From: Streptomyces sp. MMG1533
Lineage (GTDB): Bacteria; Actinomycetota; Actinomycetes; Streptomycetales; Streptomycetaceae
DNA length: 64,000 nt
Direction: 5' to 3'
NCBI RefSeq assembly: GCF_001279775.1
Contig: NZ_LGDG01000261.1
Span: forward strand, 34,747-98,746
Position 1 is the first letter of the stretch. The number at the start of each line of letters is the position of its first letter. Below the pieces are notes generated by a model. That model had not been told where the DNA came from. It did not search any database and saw only the letters and a program-made list of their open reading frames with translations. Shown here in pieces: positions 35,207 to 43,396 of this stretch. The position numbers and the translations under genes are program-made.

Positions 35207-35317
35207 TCCCGCTTGCGCAACCGGCGGTCACCGTGGTCTACGACCTCTGGTCCCGCTTGCGCAACCGGCGGTCACCGTGGTCTACGACCTCTGGTCCCGC
35301 TTGCGCAACCGCCGGTC
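35181..35317. repeat. 44-bp tandem repeat, three copies, over two convergent gene ends
   Basis: Copies start at 35181, 35225 and 35269 (period 44), each beginning CGGTCACCGTGG. They are followed by a 5-base start of a fourth. They differ mainly in one base: copy 1 has CTAG, which ends xthA, while copies 2 and 3 have CTGG. The convergent MerR gene ends in copy 3. Confidence 0.95.
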
Positions 35318-35956
35318 CAGCGCCAGCGACAGCTCCGCCTCCACCACGCTCCGCGCCAGCGGGCGCATGCGCTGGAGGTCCTCCTCGGGGGCGTGGCGCA
35401 GGACCAGTTCGGCGAACATGTCCGCGAGGGCGTCGACGTGTTCGCGGACGCGTTTGCCGGCCTCCAGGACCTCCGCCAGGGGTATGCCCTCGCGGACCAG
35501 GTCCGACGAGACGTCCAGGAGGCGTCGGCTGATGTGGACGATCTCGTCGCCGTCGGTGCCGAGGTAGCCGAGTTCCAGGGCGGCGGCGAGGTTCTCGGGG
35601 GTGACCTGGCCCTCGAAGCGGGCGGCGAGTTCCTCCGGGGTGAGGCGGACCGGCTCCTCCTCGGTGGGGGTGGCGACGCCGAGCAGGTCGGCGACGTCCC
35701 GGCCGTGATCGAGGGCCTCCGCCAGTTCCGCGATACCGGTGAGGGTGTGGCCGCGTTCCAGCAGTGCCGCGATGGTGCGCAGGCGGGCCAGGTGGTGGTC
35801 GTCGTACCAGGCGATACGGCCCTCGCGGCGGGGCGGCGCGATCAGCTTGCGTTCGCGGTAGAAGCGCAGGGTGCGCACGGGGATGCCGGCCAGTCGGGCC
35901 AGCTCCTCCATGCGGTACTCGCGTGGTGCCTCGGGTCGTCCAGCGTCTTCTGCCAC
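35282..35956 (-). CDS. MerR-family transcriptional regulator
   Basis: 224 residues from GTG 35956. The MerR HTH is REYRMEELARLAGIPVRTLR (about residues 12-31), followed by FYRERKLIAPPRREGRIAWY and a coiled-coil region (LRTIAALLERGHTLTGIAEL). The C-terminal 120 residues form an acidic, Leu-rich effector region without a metal-binding Cys cluster. It is divergent from the BVMO operon, so it probably controls that operon. Its C-terminus RLRKRDQRS ends in the third 44-bp repeat copy; the ancestral end was probably RLRKRD. Confidence 0.9.
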   Translation of the reverse strand: MAEDAGRPEAPREYRMEELARLAGIPVRTLRFYRERKLIAPPRREGRIAWYDDHHLARLRTIAALLERGHTLTGIAELAEALDHGRDVADLLGVATPTEEEPVRLTPEELAARFEGQVTPENLAAALELGYLGTDGDEIVHISRRLLDVSSDLVREGIPLAEVLEAGKRVREHVDALADMFAELVLRHAPEEDLQRMRPLARSVVEAELSLALDRRLRKRDQRS

Positions 35957-36041
35957 GTCCGCAGCCTATGCAGTACCAGCGGTAACTTTCCTTGCCCCTG
36001 CCCCTACCCATGAGTACGGCACTGCTCTACTCTCCCCATTG

Positions 36042-36059
36042 CGCCAGTATTCACTGGCG
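36042..36059. promoter_or_regulatory. 18-bp palindrome upstream of BVMO operon
   Basis: CGCCAGT and ACTGGCG perfect arms around ATTC, 32 bp before the BVMO ATG. A plausible operator for the divergent MerR or another repressor. A second short palindrome TACCAGCGGTA lies at 35974-35984 near the MerR start. Confidence 0.45.
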
Positions 36060-36091
36060 GGGTCGAAAAGGCGATGCGTGGAGGCTTCGGG

Positions 36092-37648
36092 ATGGCCGAG
36101 CACGAACACGAACATGTGCGGGTGGCGGTGATCGGGTCGGGGTTCGGCGGACTCGGCGCCGCCGTGCGGCTGCGGCGCGAGGGTGTCACCGACTTCGTCG
36201 TGCTGGAGCGGGCCGACAGTGTCGGCGGCACCTGGCGGGACAACACCTATCCGGGGTGCGCGTGCGACGTGCCGTCCCACCTGTACTCGTTCTCCTTCGC
36301 GCCCAACCCCGACTGGCCGCGCACCTTCTCCGGGCAGGAGCACATCCGCGCGTACCTGGAGCACGTCGCCGACGTCTTCCGGCTCCGCCCGCACATCCGG
36401 CTGAACTCCGAGGTCAAGATGATGACCTGGAACGCCGAGCGGCTGTGCTGGGACATCGAGACGGCCGGCGGCTCGCTCTCCGCGGACTTCGTCGTGTCCG
36501 CGACCGGCCCGCTGTCGGACCCGAAGATCCCGGAGATCCCGGGGCTCGACTCGTTCCCGGGCAAGGTCTTCCACTCCGCCCGCTGGGACCACGACTACGA
36601 CCTGCGCGGCAAGCGCGTCGCGATGGTCGGCACGGGTGCCTCCGCCATCCAGATCGTGCCGGCCGTCCAGCCCCTCGCCGGGCGGCTCACCCTCTTCCAG
36701 CGCACCCCGCCCTGGGTGATGCCCCGCGTCGACCGGGCGATCACCCCGGCCGAACGCGCGCTGCACCGGGCGCTGCCCTTCACCAGCCGGCTCCGCCGCG
36801 GACTCCTGTGGGGCATCCGGGAGTTGCAGGTCCAGGCGTTCACCAAGCGCCCCGACGAACTGGGCCTGGTCGAGAAGCTCGCCAAGCGGAACATGGCCCG
36901 CTCCGTCAAGGACCCGGCCCTGCGCGCCAAGCTCACGCCCGACTACCGCATCGGCTGCAAGCGGATCCTGCTGTCGAGCGAGTACTACCCGGCGCTCGCC
37001 AAGCCGAACGTGGACGTCGTCGCCAGTGGACTGAGCGAGATCCGCGGGTCGGTCCTGGTCGCCGCCGACGGCACCGAGACCGAGGCCGACGTGATCGTCT
37101 TCGGTACGGGCTTCCACGTCACGGACATGCCGATCGCCGAGCGGGTGGTGGGCGCGGACGGCCGTACGCTCGCCGAGTCCTGGAAGGACGGGATGGAGGC
37201 CCTGAGGGGGGCTTCCGCCGCCGGGTTCCCCAACTGGATGACGATCATCGGGCCCAACACCGGCCTCGGGAACTCCTCGATGATCCTGATGATCGAGTCC
37301 CAGCTGAACTACATGGCCGACTTCGTACGGCAGTTGGACGTCCTCGGCGGCCGGGTCGCCCTCGACGCCCGTCCCGGTGCCGTGCACGCCTGGAACCGGC
37401 GGGTGCAGGAGCGCATGAAGCGCACGGTGTGGAACACGGGCGGCTGCGACAGCTGGTACCTGGACGCCAAGGGGCGCAACACCACCATCTGGCCGGGGAC
37501 CACGGGCGAGTTCCGGCGGGTGACGCGGCGGGTGGATCTGACCGAGTACGAGGTGCTGCGCAAACCCGTCGGCGAGTCCGTCGGCCAGTCGTCCGTCGGC
37601 CAGTCGTCCGTCGGCCAGTCGTCCGTCGGCGAGGAGGCGGTCGCATGA
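36092..37648 (+). CDS. Baeyer-Villiger flavin monooxygenase (MymA-like)
   Basis: 518 residues from ATG 36092, which has GGAGG at a good distance; the ATG at 36074 is less likely. The FAD Rossmann motif is VAVIGSGFGGLGAAVRL (about residues 11-27). The type I BVMO fingerprint FPGKVFHSARWD is at residues 155-166, and the NADPH motif VAMVGTGASAIQIV follows. It would oxidise ketones to esters with NADPH and oxygen. It overlaps the following alpha/beta hydrolase by 4 bp. The C-terminus carries a 15-bp tandem repeat adding VGQSS units. The order BVMO-hydrolase-SDR matches mycobacterial mymA-lipR-sadH. Confidence 0.93.
   Translation: MAEHEHEHVRVAVIGSGFGGLGAAVRLRREGVTDFVVLERADSVGGTWRDNTYPGCACDVPSHLYSFSFAPNPDWPRTFSGQEHIRAYLEHVADVFRLRPHIRLNSEVKMMTWNAERLCWDIETAGGSLSADFVVSATGPLSDPKIPEIPGLDSFPGKVFHSARWDHDYDLRGKRVAMVGTGASAIQIVPAVQPLAGRLTLFQRTPPWVMPRVDRAITPAERALHRALPFTSRLRRGLLWGIRELQVQAFTKRPDELGLVEKLAKRNMARSVKDPALRAKLTPDYRIGCKRILLSSEYYPALAKPNVDVVASGLSEIRGSVLVAADGTETEADVIVFGTGFHVTDMPIAERVVGADGRTLAESWKDGMEALRGASAAGFPNWMTIIGPNTGLGNSSMILMIESQLNYMADFVRQLDVLGGRVALDARPGAVHAWNRRVQERMKRTVWNTGGCDSWYLDAKGRNTTIWPGTTGEFRRVTRRVDLTEYEVLRKPVGESVGQSSVGQSSVGQSSVGEEAVA
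37580..37624 (+). repeat. 15-bp tandem repeat, three copies, in BVMO C-terminus
   Basis: Three exact copies of GTCGGCCAGTCGTCC (37580, 37595, 37610), flanked by partial units GTCGGCGAG on both sides. The period keeps the frame, so the protein gains VGQSS three times just before its end. Confidence 0.95.
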
Positions 37649-38562
37649 GTCGCCTGATGTACGTCTCCTCCGGGCCCTACGCCCCACCCGTCCCCGCCCG
37701 CGAACTCACCGCCGTCTCCGCCGACGGTGCCCGTCTGCACGTGGAGGTGCACGGACCCGAGGGCGCGCCCGCCGTCGTCCTCGCCCACGGCTGGACCTGC
37801 TCGACCGCCTTCTGGGCGGCGCAGATACGGGACCTGGCCGCCGACCACCGGGTGATCGCCTACGACCAGCGCGGCCACGGACGCAGCCCGGCCGGCCTCG
37901 CCTGCGGTACGGACGCACTCGCCGACGACCTCGAAGCCGTACTGGAAGCGACCCTCGCGCCGGGGGAGAAGGCCGTGATCGCCGGTCACTCCATGGGCGG
38001 GATGACCGTGATGGCAGCGGCCGGACGGGCCGGATTCCGGGAGCACGCGGCGGCCGTACTGCTGTGCAGCACGGGTTCGTCACGGCTGGTCGCCGAGTCG
38101 CTGGTGATACCGATGCGGGCGGGCCGGCTGCGGACCGCTCTGACCAAGCGGATCCTCGGCTCGCGCGCCCCGCTCGGACCGGTCACGCCGCTGGCCCGGC
38201 GCATCCTCAAGTACGGGACGATGGGCGCCGGTTCGGCCCCGCACATGGTCGAGGCGTGCGCCCGGATCGTGCACGCCTGTCCGCGCAAGGTGCGGTACGC
38301 CTGGTCGGAGGTGCTCGGCCTGCTCGATCTCGACCACGGCGTACGGGAGTTGACGGCACCGACCGCGGTCGTCGTCGGCTCGGCCGACCGGCTGACGCCC
38401 CCGGTGCAGGCCCGCGCGCTGGTCGCCGCACTGCCGAACTGCGTGGGCCTGACCGAACTGCCCGGCGTCGGCCACATGACACCGGTCGAGGCGCCCGAGC
38501 TCATCACCGCGAAGATCCGTGCACTCGTCACCACGTACGCGCAGCTCAAGGAGGGTGCATGA
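37645..38562 (+). CDS. alpha/beta-fold hydrolase (ester hydrolase of BVMO operon)
   Basis: 305 residues. The strand-turn motif VVLAHGWTCSTAFW is followed by DQRGHGRS and the nucleophile elbow GHSMGG with Ser116. Asp in VVVGSADRLTPP and His in LPGVGHMTPVEAP complete the triad. ATGA overlap with the BVMO and with the SDR gene shows one operon. The expected job is to hydrolyse the ester made by the BVMO to acid and alcohol. LipR of the mymA operon holds the same position, though it belongs to a different esterase group. Confidence 0.92.
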   Translation: MSRLMYVSSGPYAPPVPARELTAVSADGARLHVEVHGPEGAPAVVLAHGWTCSTAFWAAQIRDLAADHRVIAYDQRGHGRSPAGLACGTDALADDLEAVLEATLAPGEKAVIAGHSMGGMTVMAAAGRAGFREHAAAVLLCSTGSSRLVAESLVIPMRAGRLRTALTKRILGSRAPLGPVTPLARRILKYGTMGAGSAPHMVEACARIVHACPRKVRYAWSEVLGLLDLDHGVRELTAPTAVVVGSADRLTPPVQARALVAALPNCVGLTELPGVGHMTPVEAPELITAKIRALVTTYAQLKEGA

Positions 38563-39443
38563 CCAGGGTGAGCCTCGAAGGGCAGGTCGCCGTCGTCACC
38601 GGAGCCGCGCGCGGCGTCGGGGAGCTGCTGGCCCGCAAACTGTCCGCGCGCGGGGCGAAGGTGGCGCTGGTCGGGCTGGAACCGGACGCGCTCAAGCAGG
38701 TCGCCGAGCGGCTGCACGGCGACAGCGCCCACTGGTACGCCGACGTCACCGACCACGAGGCGATGGCCCGCGTCGCCGAGGAGGTCAAGGAGCGGTTCGG
38801 GAAGGTCGACATCGTCGTCGCCAACGCGGGCGTCGCCACCGGCGGTCCCTTCGTCGACTCCGATCCCCTGGCCTGGCGACGGGTGATCGAGGTCAACCTG
38901 ATCGGGTCGGCGGTGACCGCGCGGGCCTTCCTGCCGTTGCTGACGGAGAGCCGGGGGTATCTGCTGCAGATCGCCTCGCTGGCCGCGATCACGCCGGCGC
39001 CGATGATGACCGCGTACTGCGCCTCCAAGTCGGGCGTGGAGGCGTACGCGCACAGCCTGCGCGCCGAAGTCGGGTACAGGGGCGTGCGGGTGGGCGTCGG
39101 GTACCTGTCGTGGACCGACACCGACATGGTGCGCGGCGCGGATCAGGACGACGTGATGCGGGAGTTGCGGCAGCGGCTGCCGTGGCCGTCCAACAAGACG
39201 TATCCGCTGGGGCCGGCGGTGGACCGGATCGTCGCCGGGATCGAGCGCAGGTCGAGCCATGTCTACGGCCAGTGGTGGCTGCGGGGGATGCAGGGGGTGC
39301 GCGGCTGTCTGCCCGCGGTCATCGGGACCGTCGGACAACGGGAGATGCGGCGGTTCGCCACCCGCCTGGAGGGCATCCGGACAGGGCTCGTCGGTGCAGG
39401 TGGGGCGGCCGATGAGGAGGCTCGCGCTACGCACCGTGACTGA
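38559..39443 (+). CDS. short-chain dehydrogenase/reductase (SadH-like)
   Basis: 294 residues. The cofactor motif is VAVVTGAARGVGELLARKL (about residues 10-28), then NAGVATGGPF, and the catalytic YCASK with Tyr153 and Lys157. Relatives in mymA-type operons oxidise alcohols to the ketone used by the BVMO. The extra C-terminal 70 residues (HVYGQWWLRGMQGV...) are typical of this SDR subgroup with membrane association. It is the last gene of the BVMO operon; no more downstream genes of mymA type (adhD, fadD13) are present here. Confidence 0.92.
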   Translation: MTRVSLEGQVAVVTGAARGVGELLARKLSARGAKVALVGLEPDALKQVAERLHGDSAHWYADVTDHEAMARVAEEVKERFGKVDIVVANAGVATGGPFVDSDPLAWRRVIEVNLIGSAVTARAFLPLLTESRGYLLQIASLAAITPAPMMTAYCASKSGVEAYAHSLRAEVGYRGVRVGVGYLSWTDTDMVRGADQDDVMRELRQRLPWPSNKTYPLGPAVDRIVAGIERRSSHVYGQWWLRGMQGVRGCLPAVIGTVGQREMRRFATRLEGIRTGLVGAGGAADEEARATHRD

Positions 39444-39532
39444 TCGACATGCGTCCTGTGACCGCCCGTGTGAATCTGGTCGAGGCCCCGCCAAGGGGCC
39501 CCAGCATCCACCCACCACGGGAGTGAACCCAC

Positions 39533-39748
39533 ATGGGTATGAAGGACAAGTTCCAGGACAAGTCGGAGCAGTATCAGGAGCAGGCCAAGCAGAAGGCCCA
39601 GCAGGGCCGGGAGAAGGGCCAGGAGCGCGGCCAGCAGGGCCAGGAGCGCGGCCGCCAGGGGCAGGACCCCATGCGCGAGCGCGACGAGGAGACCGAGCGG
39701 ATGCAGCGCGAGGAAGAGGACCGCTTCGCTCAGGACTACGACGCCTGA
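39533..39748 (+). CDS. small highly charged Gln/Glu/Arg-rich protein
   Basis: 71 residues, starting MGMKDKFQDKSEQYQEQAKQ. It is almost entirely hydrophilic, with the run KGQERGQQGQERGRQGQD and an acidic end. It likely forms a single helix or disordered chain. GGGAG lies upstream of the ATG. Similar small proteins follow this SDR gene in other streptomycetes and resemble stress-induced CsbD-like proteins only in composition. No function is assigned. Confidence 0.75.
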   Translation: MGMKDKFQDKSEQYQEQAKQKAQQGREKGQERGQQGQERGRQGQDPMRERDEETERMQREEEDRFAQDYDA

Positions 39749-39781
39749 CGCCTGACGCTGTGGCCGGCTTCGGCCCATGAG

Positions 39782-39818
39782 ACGTGGGGTGCCCTTCATT
39801 TGGAAGGGTGCCCCACGT
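39782..39818 (+). terminator. intrinsic terminator with T tract
   Basis: A 16-base stem around ATTTG (with two G-T wobbles) runs ACGTGGGGT...CCCCACGT and is followed by TTTTGC. It ends the small gene's transcript. Confidence 0.85.
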
Positions 39819-39917
39819 TTTGCTTGCGTTGTGGGTCCGTTGTGGGTGCCTTGTCGGGTGCCGGCCGGTGGGGCTTGTCGCGCCACCGCGCCCTGGGGAA
39901 TCGGCCTTGCCCCTCTC

Positions 39918-42900
39918 TCAATGGCGCGGCGGCAGTTCGGGCCTTGAGTGGTTCGGGACGTTCGAGTAGTTCGGGGGCGTTGCAGGGGGGTTCGTTTCCA
40001 GTAGGTCGAGCGCCAGTTTCACCGCGTCGTCCAGCTGGGCGTGCCTGCCCTCCGCCCAGTCCAGCGGGGTGCGGAGGATCTCCAGGTCCGGGATGACGCC
40101 GTGGTTCTCCACGGACCAGCCGTACGCGTCGAACCAGGCCGCGTTCATCGGCACGGTGATCACCGTGCCGTCGCCGAGTTGGTGGCGGCCGGTCATGCCG
40201 ACGACTCCGCCCCAGGTGCGTTGGCCGACCACGGGCCCGAGCTTGAGGAGTTTGAAGGCCGCGGTGATCATGTCGCCGTCCGAGGAGGTCGCCTCGTCGG
40301 CCAGGGCGACCACGGGCCCGCGAGGGGCGCTGGAGGCGTACGACACCGGCTGGGCGTCCCGTGTCAGGTCCCAGCCCAGGATCCGGCGGGTCAGCTTCTC
40401 CACGACCAGTTCGCTGATGTGGCCGCCGGCGTTGCCGCGGACGTCCACGATCAGTGCGGGCCGGGACACCTCCATGCGCAGGTCCCGGTTGAACTGGGCC
40501 CAGCCCGAGCCGCCCATGTCGGGGATGTGCAGATAGCCGCAGCGTCCGCCGCTCAACTCCCGTACGACGGCCCGGCGTTTGGCCACCCAGTCCTGGTAGC
40601 GCAGCGGTCGCTCGTCGAGGAGCGGTACGACCGCCACGCGCCGCGCCCGTCCCTCCCCCTCCGCCGAATCAGAGGGGCCCGAGGGGCCTTCCTCGGAAGG
40701 GTGGTGGTGGGTGACGGGTCGGGCGAACGTCAGCTCCACCGTCGTACCGCCCGCTCCCGCCAGCAGCGGATACGGCCCGGTCACGGGATCGACCGGCCGG
40801 CCGTCCACGTGGGTGAGCACCGCGCCTTCCCGGATGCCCGTGCCGGCCAGCGGGGAACGCGCCTTGGAGTCGGAGGAGTCGCCGGGCAGGATCCGCCGGA
40901 CCGTCCAACCGTCGTCCCGTCGGACGAAGTTGGCGCCGAGGAGCCCCTGCCGGCGCTGGTAGTGCGGCGGGCCCTCGTTGCGGCGGGCGGCGGAGACGTA
41001 GGCGTGGGAGGTGCCGAGCTCGCCGAGCACCTCGCGCAGCAGGTCGGCGAACTCGTCGGGGGAGGCGACCCGTTCGACCAGCGGGCGGTACTGGTCGAGC
41101 ACCGCGTCCCAGTCGATGCCGCACATGCCGGGGTCCCAGAAGTACGCCCGGATGAGCCGGCCGGCCTCCTCGTACGCCTGGCGCCACTCGGCGGCCGGGT
41201 CGACCTTGTGCAGGATGCGGCGCGAGTCGATCCAGACGGTGGAATCGCTGTCGCCCATTTCGTTGGACGGCACCGCGCGCAGGTCGCCCTCGTCCACGAC
41301 GACCAGCCGCGAGCCGTCGCCGCTGACCGCGAACCAGTCCAGGTGCTCGACGAGTTCGGACTTCTTCGCCTTGGTGATGTTGAAGAACTCGAGGGTCGGC
41401 CGGCCGCTGGTGTCGTCCGGGTTGGCGAACGTCTCGCCGAGCGCCCCCGAGATCGGCCAGCGCAGCCACACCAGGCCGCCGCCCGCGACCGGGTACAGCG
41501 CCGAGTACTTGGAGGCGGTCACCGGGAAGGGAGTCACCCGGCTCTCCAGGCCCTCCGCCTCGACGGTCACCGTCCCGTCGCCGCCCTCGTCCTCCTCCAC
41601 CGGGTCGAGGCCTCCGGCGGCCGGCCGGCCCTCGGGATTCAGTGCGAAGGGGGAGGGGGTGGCCGAGGACAGGGGGACCAGGTACGGGCGGCAGCCCAGC
41701 GGGAAGGACAGGTCGCCGGTGTGCACGTCGTAGACGGGGTCGAAGCCGCGCCAGGACAGGAAGGCGAGATACCGGCCGTCCCTCGTGAACACCGGGTTCT
41801 CGTCCTCGAAGCGGCCGTTGGTGACATCGACGATCAACCGGTCCTTTATCCGCGCCATCTTGATCTGCCGCAGCGAGCGCCCGATCCCCGGATGCGACCA
41901 CGTCAGCCATGCCCCGTCCGGCGAGAAGGCGAGGTCGCGCACCGGCCCGTTGATCGAGCGGATCAGCTCGGTCACCTCGCCGTCGGAGTCCTCGGTCCCC
42001 TCGGCGGCAGTCGCGTTGTCGGACACCGCGATGAGGAGCAGCCGTCCGTCGTGCGAGGCGATGGCGAGGCGCTCGCCCTGCGGGTCGGAGACCAGCTCCA
42101 GCACCCGTCCCAGCTCGCCGGAGGCCAGCCGCCGGGGCTCACGATCCCCGGTCGCCCTCGGGAGGTAGGCGACCTCGATCGCGTCCTCGCCCTCCGCGTC
42201 CGTCACGTACGCGACCTGGCCGACCGAGCCGAGCATCTCCGGGAGCCGGACGCGTACGCCCGGGGTGTCGGTCATGGTGCGGGCGGGCCCGTCGCGATGC
42301 GTGAGCCAGTACAGGCTCCCGCGCACCACCACGGCGCTCGCGCGGCCCGTCTCGTCGACCGAGATGCCGTCCACGTGCTGGGTCGCCGGGACCTGGTACG
42401 TACGGCGTCCCGCGCGCGGCCCGCCCAGCCGTACGTCGAGCCGGCGGGGCACCGAGTCCGCGCCGAGGCCGTCGACGATCCACAGGTCGCCCGCGCACTG
42501 GTACACCACCCGGGTGCCGTCGCTCGCCGCGTGCCGGGCGTAGAAGGCGTCGTGGTCGGTGTGGCGGCGCAGGTCGGAGCCGTCGTAGGCGCACGAGTAG
42601 AGGTTGCCGACGCCCTCGTGGTCGGAGAGGAACGCGATCCGGCCGCCGACGAACATGGGGGAGTGGAGATGGCCCCGGAGATCGGCCAGCAGCCGCTCCC
42701 CGTGCAGCCACAGCCTCCCCGTCGCCCCGCCCCGGTAGCGCTTCCAGGCGGCCGGCTCGTGCGGCGGGGTGCCGGTGAGGAGCAGGGATTTGCGCTCGCC
42801 GTCGAGGTCGGCGACCTGGATGTCGGAGACCGGACCCCAGGGGAGTTTGCGGCCGGGGTCGCCGTCGGGGTGGACCTTGTAAGCCCAGGTGAAGTACGAG

Positions 42901-43241
42901 AAGGGCTCGCCGTGGGAGGCGACGGCGAGGATGGCGCTCCTTCCGTCCCTTTCCGGGGGTGTCCATCCGCAGACCTGGGTGTCGGCGGACCCCCAGTGGG
43001 TGAGCTGGCGGCCGGGACCGCCGTCGACCGGCACCAGATGGATCTCCGGGACCAGACTCCGCCAGCTCGTGTACGCGATATGGCGGCCGTCGGGCGAGAA
43101 GCGGGGGTGGCCGACCTTGGTGCGGTCGACGGTGAGCCGCCAGGCGCGGCCGGGGCCGTCGAGGGGGGCCAGCCAGAGGTCGTCCTCGGCCACGAAGCAC
43201 AGCAGCTCGCCGTGGAGATGCGGAAGGCGCAGATAGCTCAC
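39918..43241 (-). CDS. tricorn protease homologue (S41 family)
   Basis: 1107 residues from GTG 43241; an ATG at 43286 adds 15. The N-terminal 700 residues are beta-propeller WD-like repeats (PRFSPDGRHIAYTSW, AFSPDGAWLTWSH and similar). Then come a C1 helical domain, a PDZ segment (GIREGAVLTHVDGRPVDP) and the S41 catalytic core. Catalytic residues by comparison with Thermoplasma tricorn are Ser-His in LGTSHAYVS, Ser in EATSSDGDM, and Glu in SVENHGVIPD. It trims peptides produced by the proteasome or other proteases into short fragments in the cytosol. Divergent from a TetR gene. Confidence 0.95.
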   Translation of the reverse strand: MSYLRLPHLHGELLCFVAEDDLWLAPLDGPGRAWRLTVDRTKVGHPRFSPDGRHIAYTSWRSLVPEIHLVPVDGGPGRQLTHWGSADTQVCGWTPPERDGRSAILAVASHGEPFSYFTWAYKVHPDGDPGRKLPWGPVSDIQVADLDGERKSLLLTGTPPHEPAAWKRYRGGATGRLWLHGERLLADLRGHLHSPMFVGGRIAFLSDHEGVGNLYSCAYDGSDLRRHTDHDAFYARHAASDGTRVVYQCAGDLWIVDGLGADSVPRRLDVRLGGPRAGRRTYQVPATQHVDGISVDETGRASAVVVRGSLYWLTHRDGPARTMTDTPGVRVRLPEMLGSVGQVAYVTDAEGEDAIEVAYLPRATGDREPRRLASGELGRVLELVSDPQGERLAIASHDGRLLLIAVSDNATAAEGTEDSDGEVTELIRSINGPVRDLAFSPDGAWLTWSHPGIGRSLRQIKMARIKDRLIVDVTNGRFEDENPVFTRDGRYLAFLSWRGFDPVYDVHTGDLSFPLGCRPYLVPLSSATPSPFALNPEGRPAAGGLDPVEEDEGGDGTVTVEAEGLESRVTPFPVTASKYSALYPVAGGGLVWLRWPISGALGETFANPDDTSGRPTLEFFNITKAKKSELVEHLDWFAVSGDGSRLVVVDEGDLRAVPSNEMGDSDSTVWIDSRRILHKVDPAAEWRQAYEEAGRLIRAYFWDPGMCGIDWDAVLDQYRPLVERVASPDEFADLLREVLGELGTSHAYVSAARRNEGPPHYQRRQGLLGANFVRRDDGWTVRRILPGDSSDSKARSPLAGTGIREGAVLTHVDGRPVDPVTGPYPLLAGAGGTTVELTFARPVTHHHPSEEGPSGPSDSAEGEGRARRVAVVPLLDERPLRYQDWVAKRRAVVRELSGGRCGYLHIPDMGGSGWAQFNRDLRMEVSRPALIVDVRGNAGGHISELVVEKLTRRILGWDLTRDAQPVSYASSAPRGPVVALADEATSSDGDMITAAFKLLKLGPVVGQRTWGGVVGMTGRHQLGDGTVITVPMNAAWFDAYGWSVENHGVIPDLEILRTPLDWAEGRHAQLDDAVKLALDLLETNPPATPPNYSNVPNHSRPELPPRH

Positions 43242-43312
43242 CTGCCCATGCTTCTCCGGTGGATGGACCCGGGCAACTCGTGACATTTGCCCGTGGCGTG
43301 ACCCACGACACG

Positions 43313-43329
43313 AACGAAACCGTTTCGTT
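43313..43329. promoter_or_regulatory. 17-bp perfect palindrome, TetR operator 1
   Basis: AACGAAACCGTTTCGTT has 8-bp arms around one base and lies between the tricorn and TetR starts. Confidence 0.75.
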
Positions 43330-43358
43330 TCGCTGATGGATGCGCTACATTCGTGACG

Positions 43359-43375
43359 TACGAAACCGTGTCGTT
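43359..43375. promoter_or_regulatory. second copy of palindrome, TetR operator 2
   Basis: TACGAAACCGTGTCGTT repeats operator 1 with two changes, 46 bp further on and 22 bp before the TetR ATG. Two sites bracketing TACATT (43346-43351), a possible -10, indicate autorepression. Confidence 0.7.
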
Positions 43376-43396
43376 CGGAGTGGGAAGGTGAGACGG

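Noticed and set aside
39533..39748. Small charged protein considered as CsbD stress protein
   Set aside because: Only composition is similar; the CsbD core motif is absent, so it was left unassigned.
40041..43283. A 1080-codon open frame on the plus strand, opposite the tricorn gene
   Set aside because: It is a high-GC shadow: tricorn has clear domains and catalytic motifs, while the opposite frame is Arg/Gly/Val-rich with no recognisable domain.
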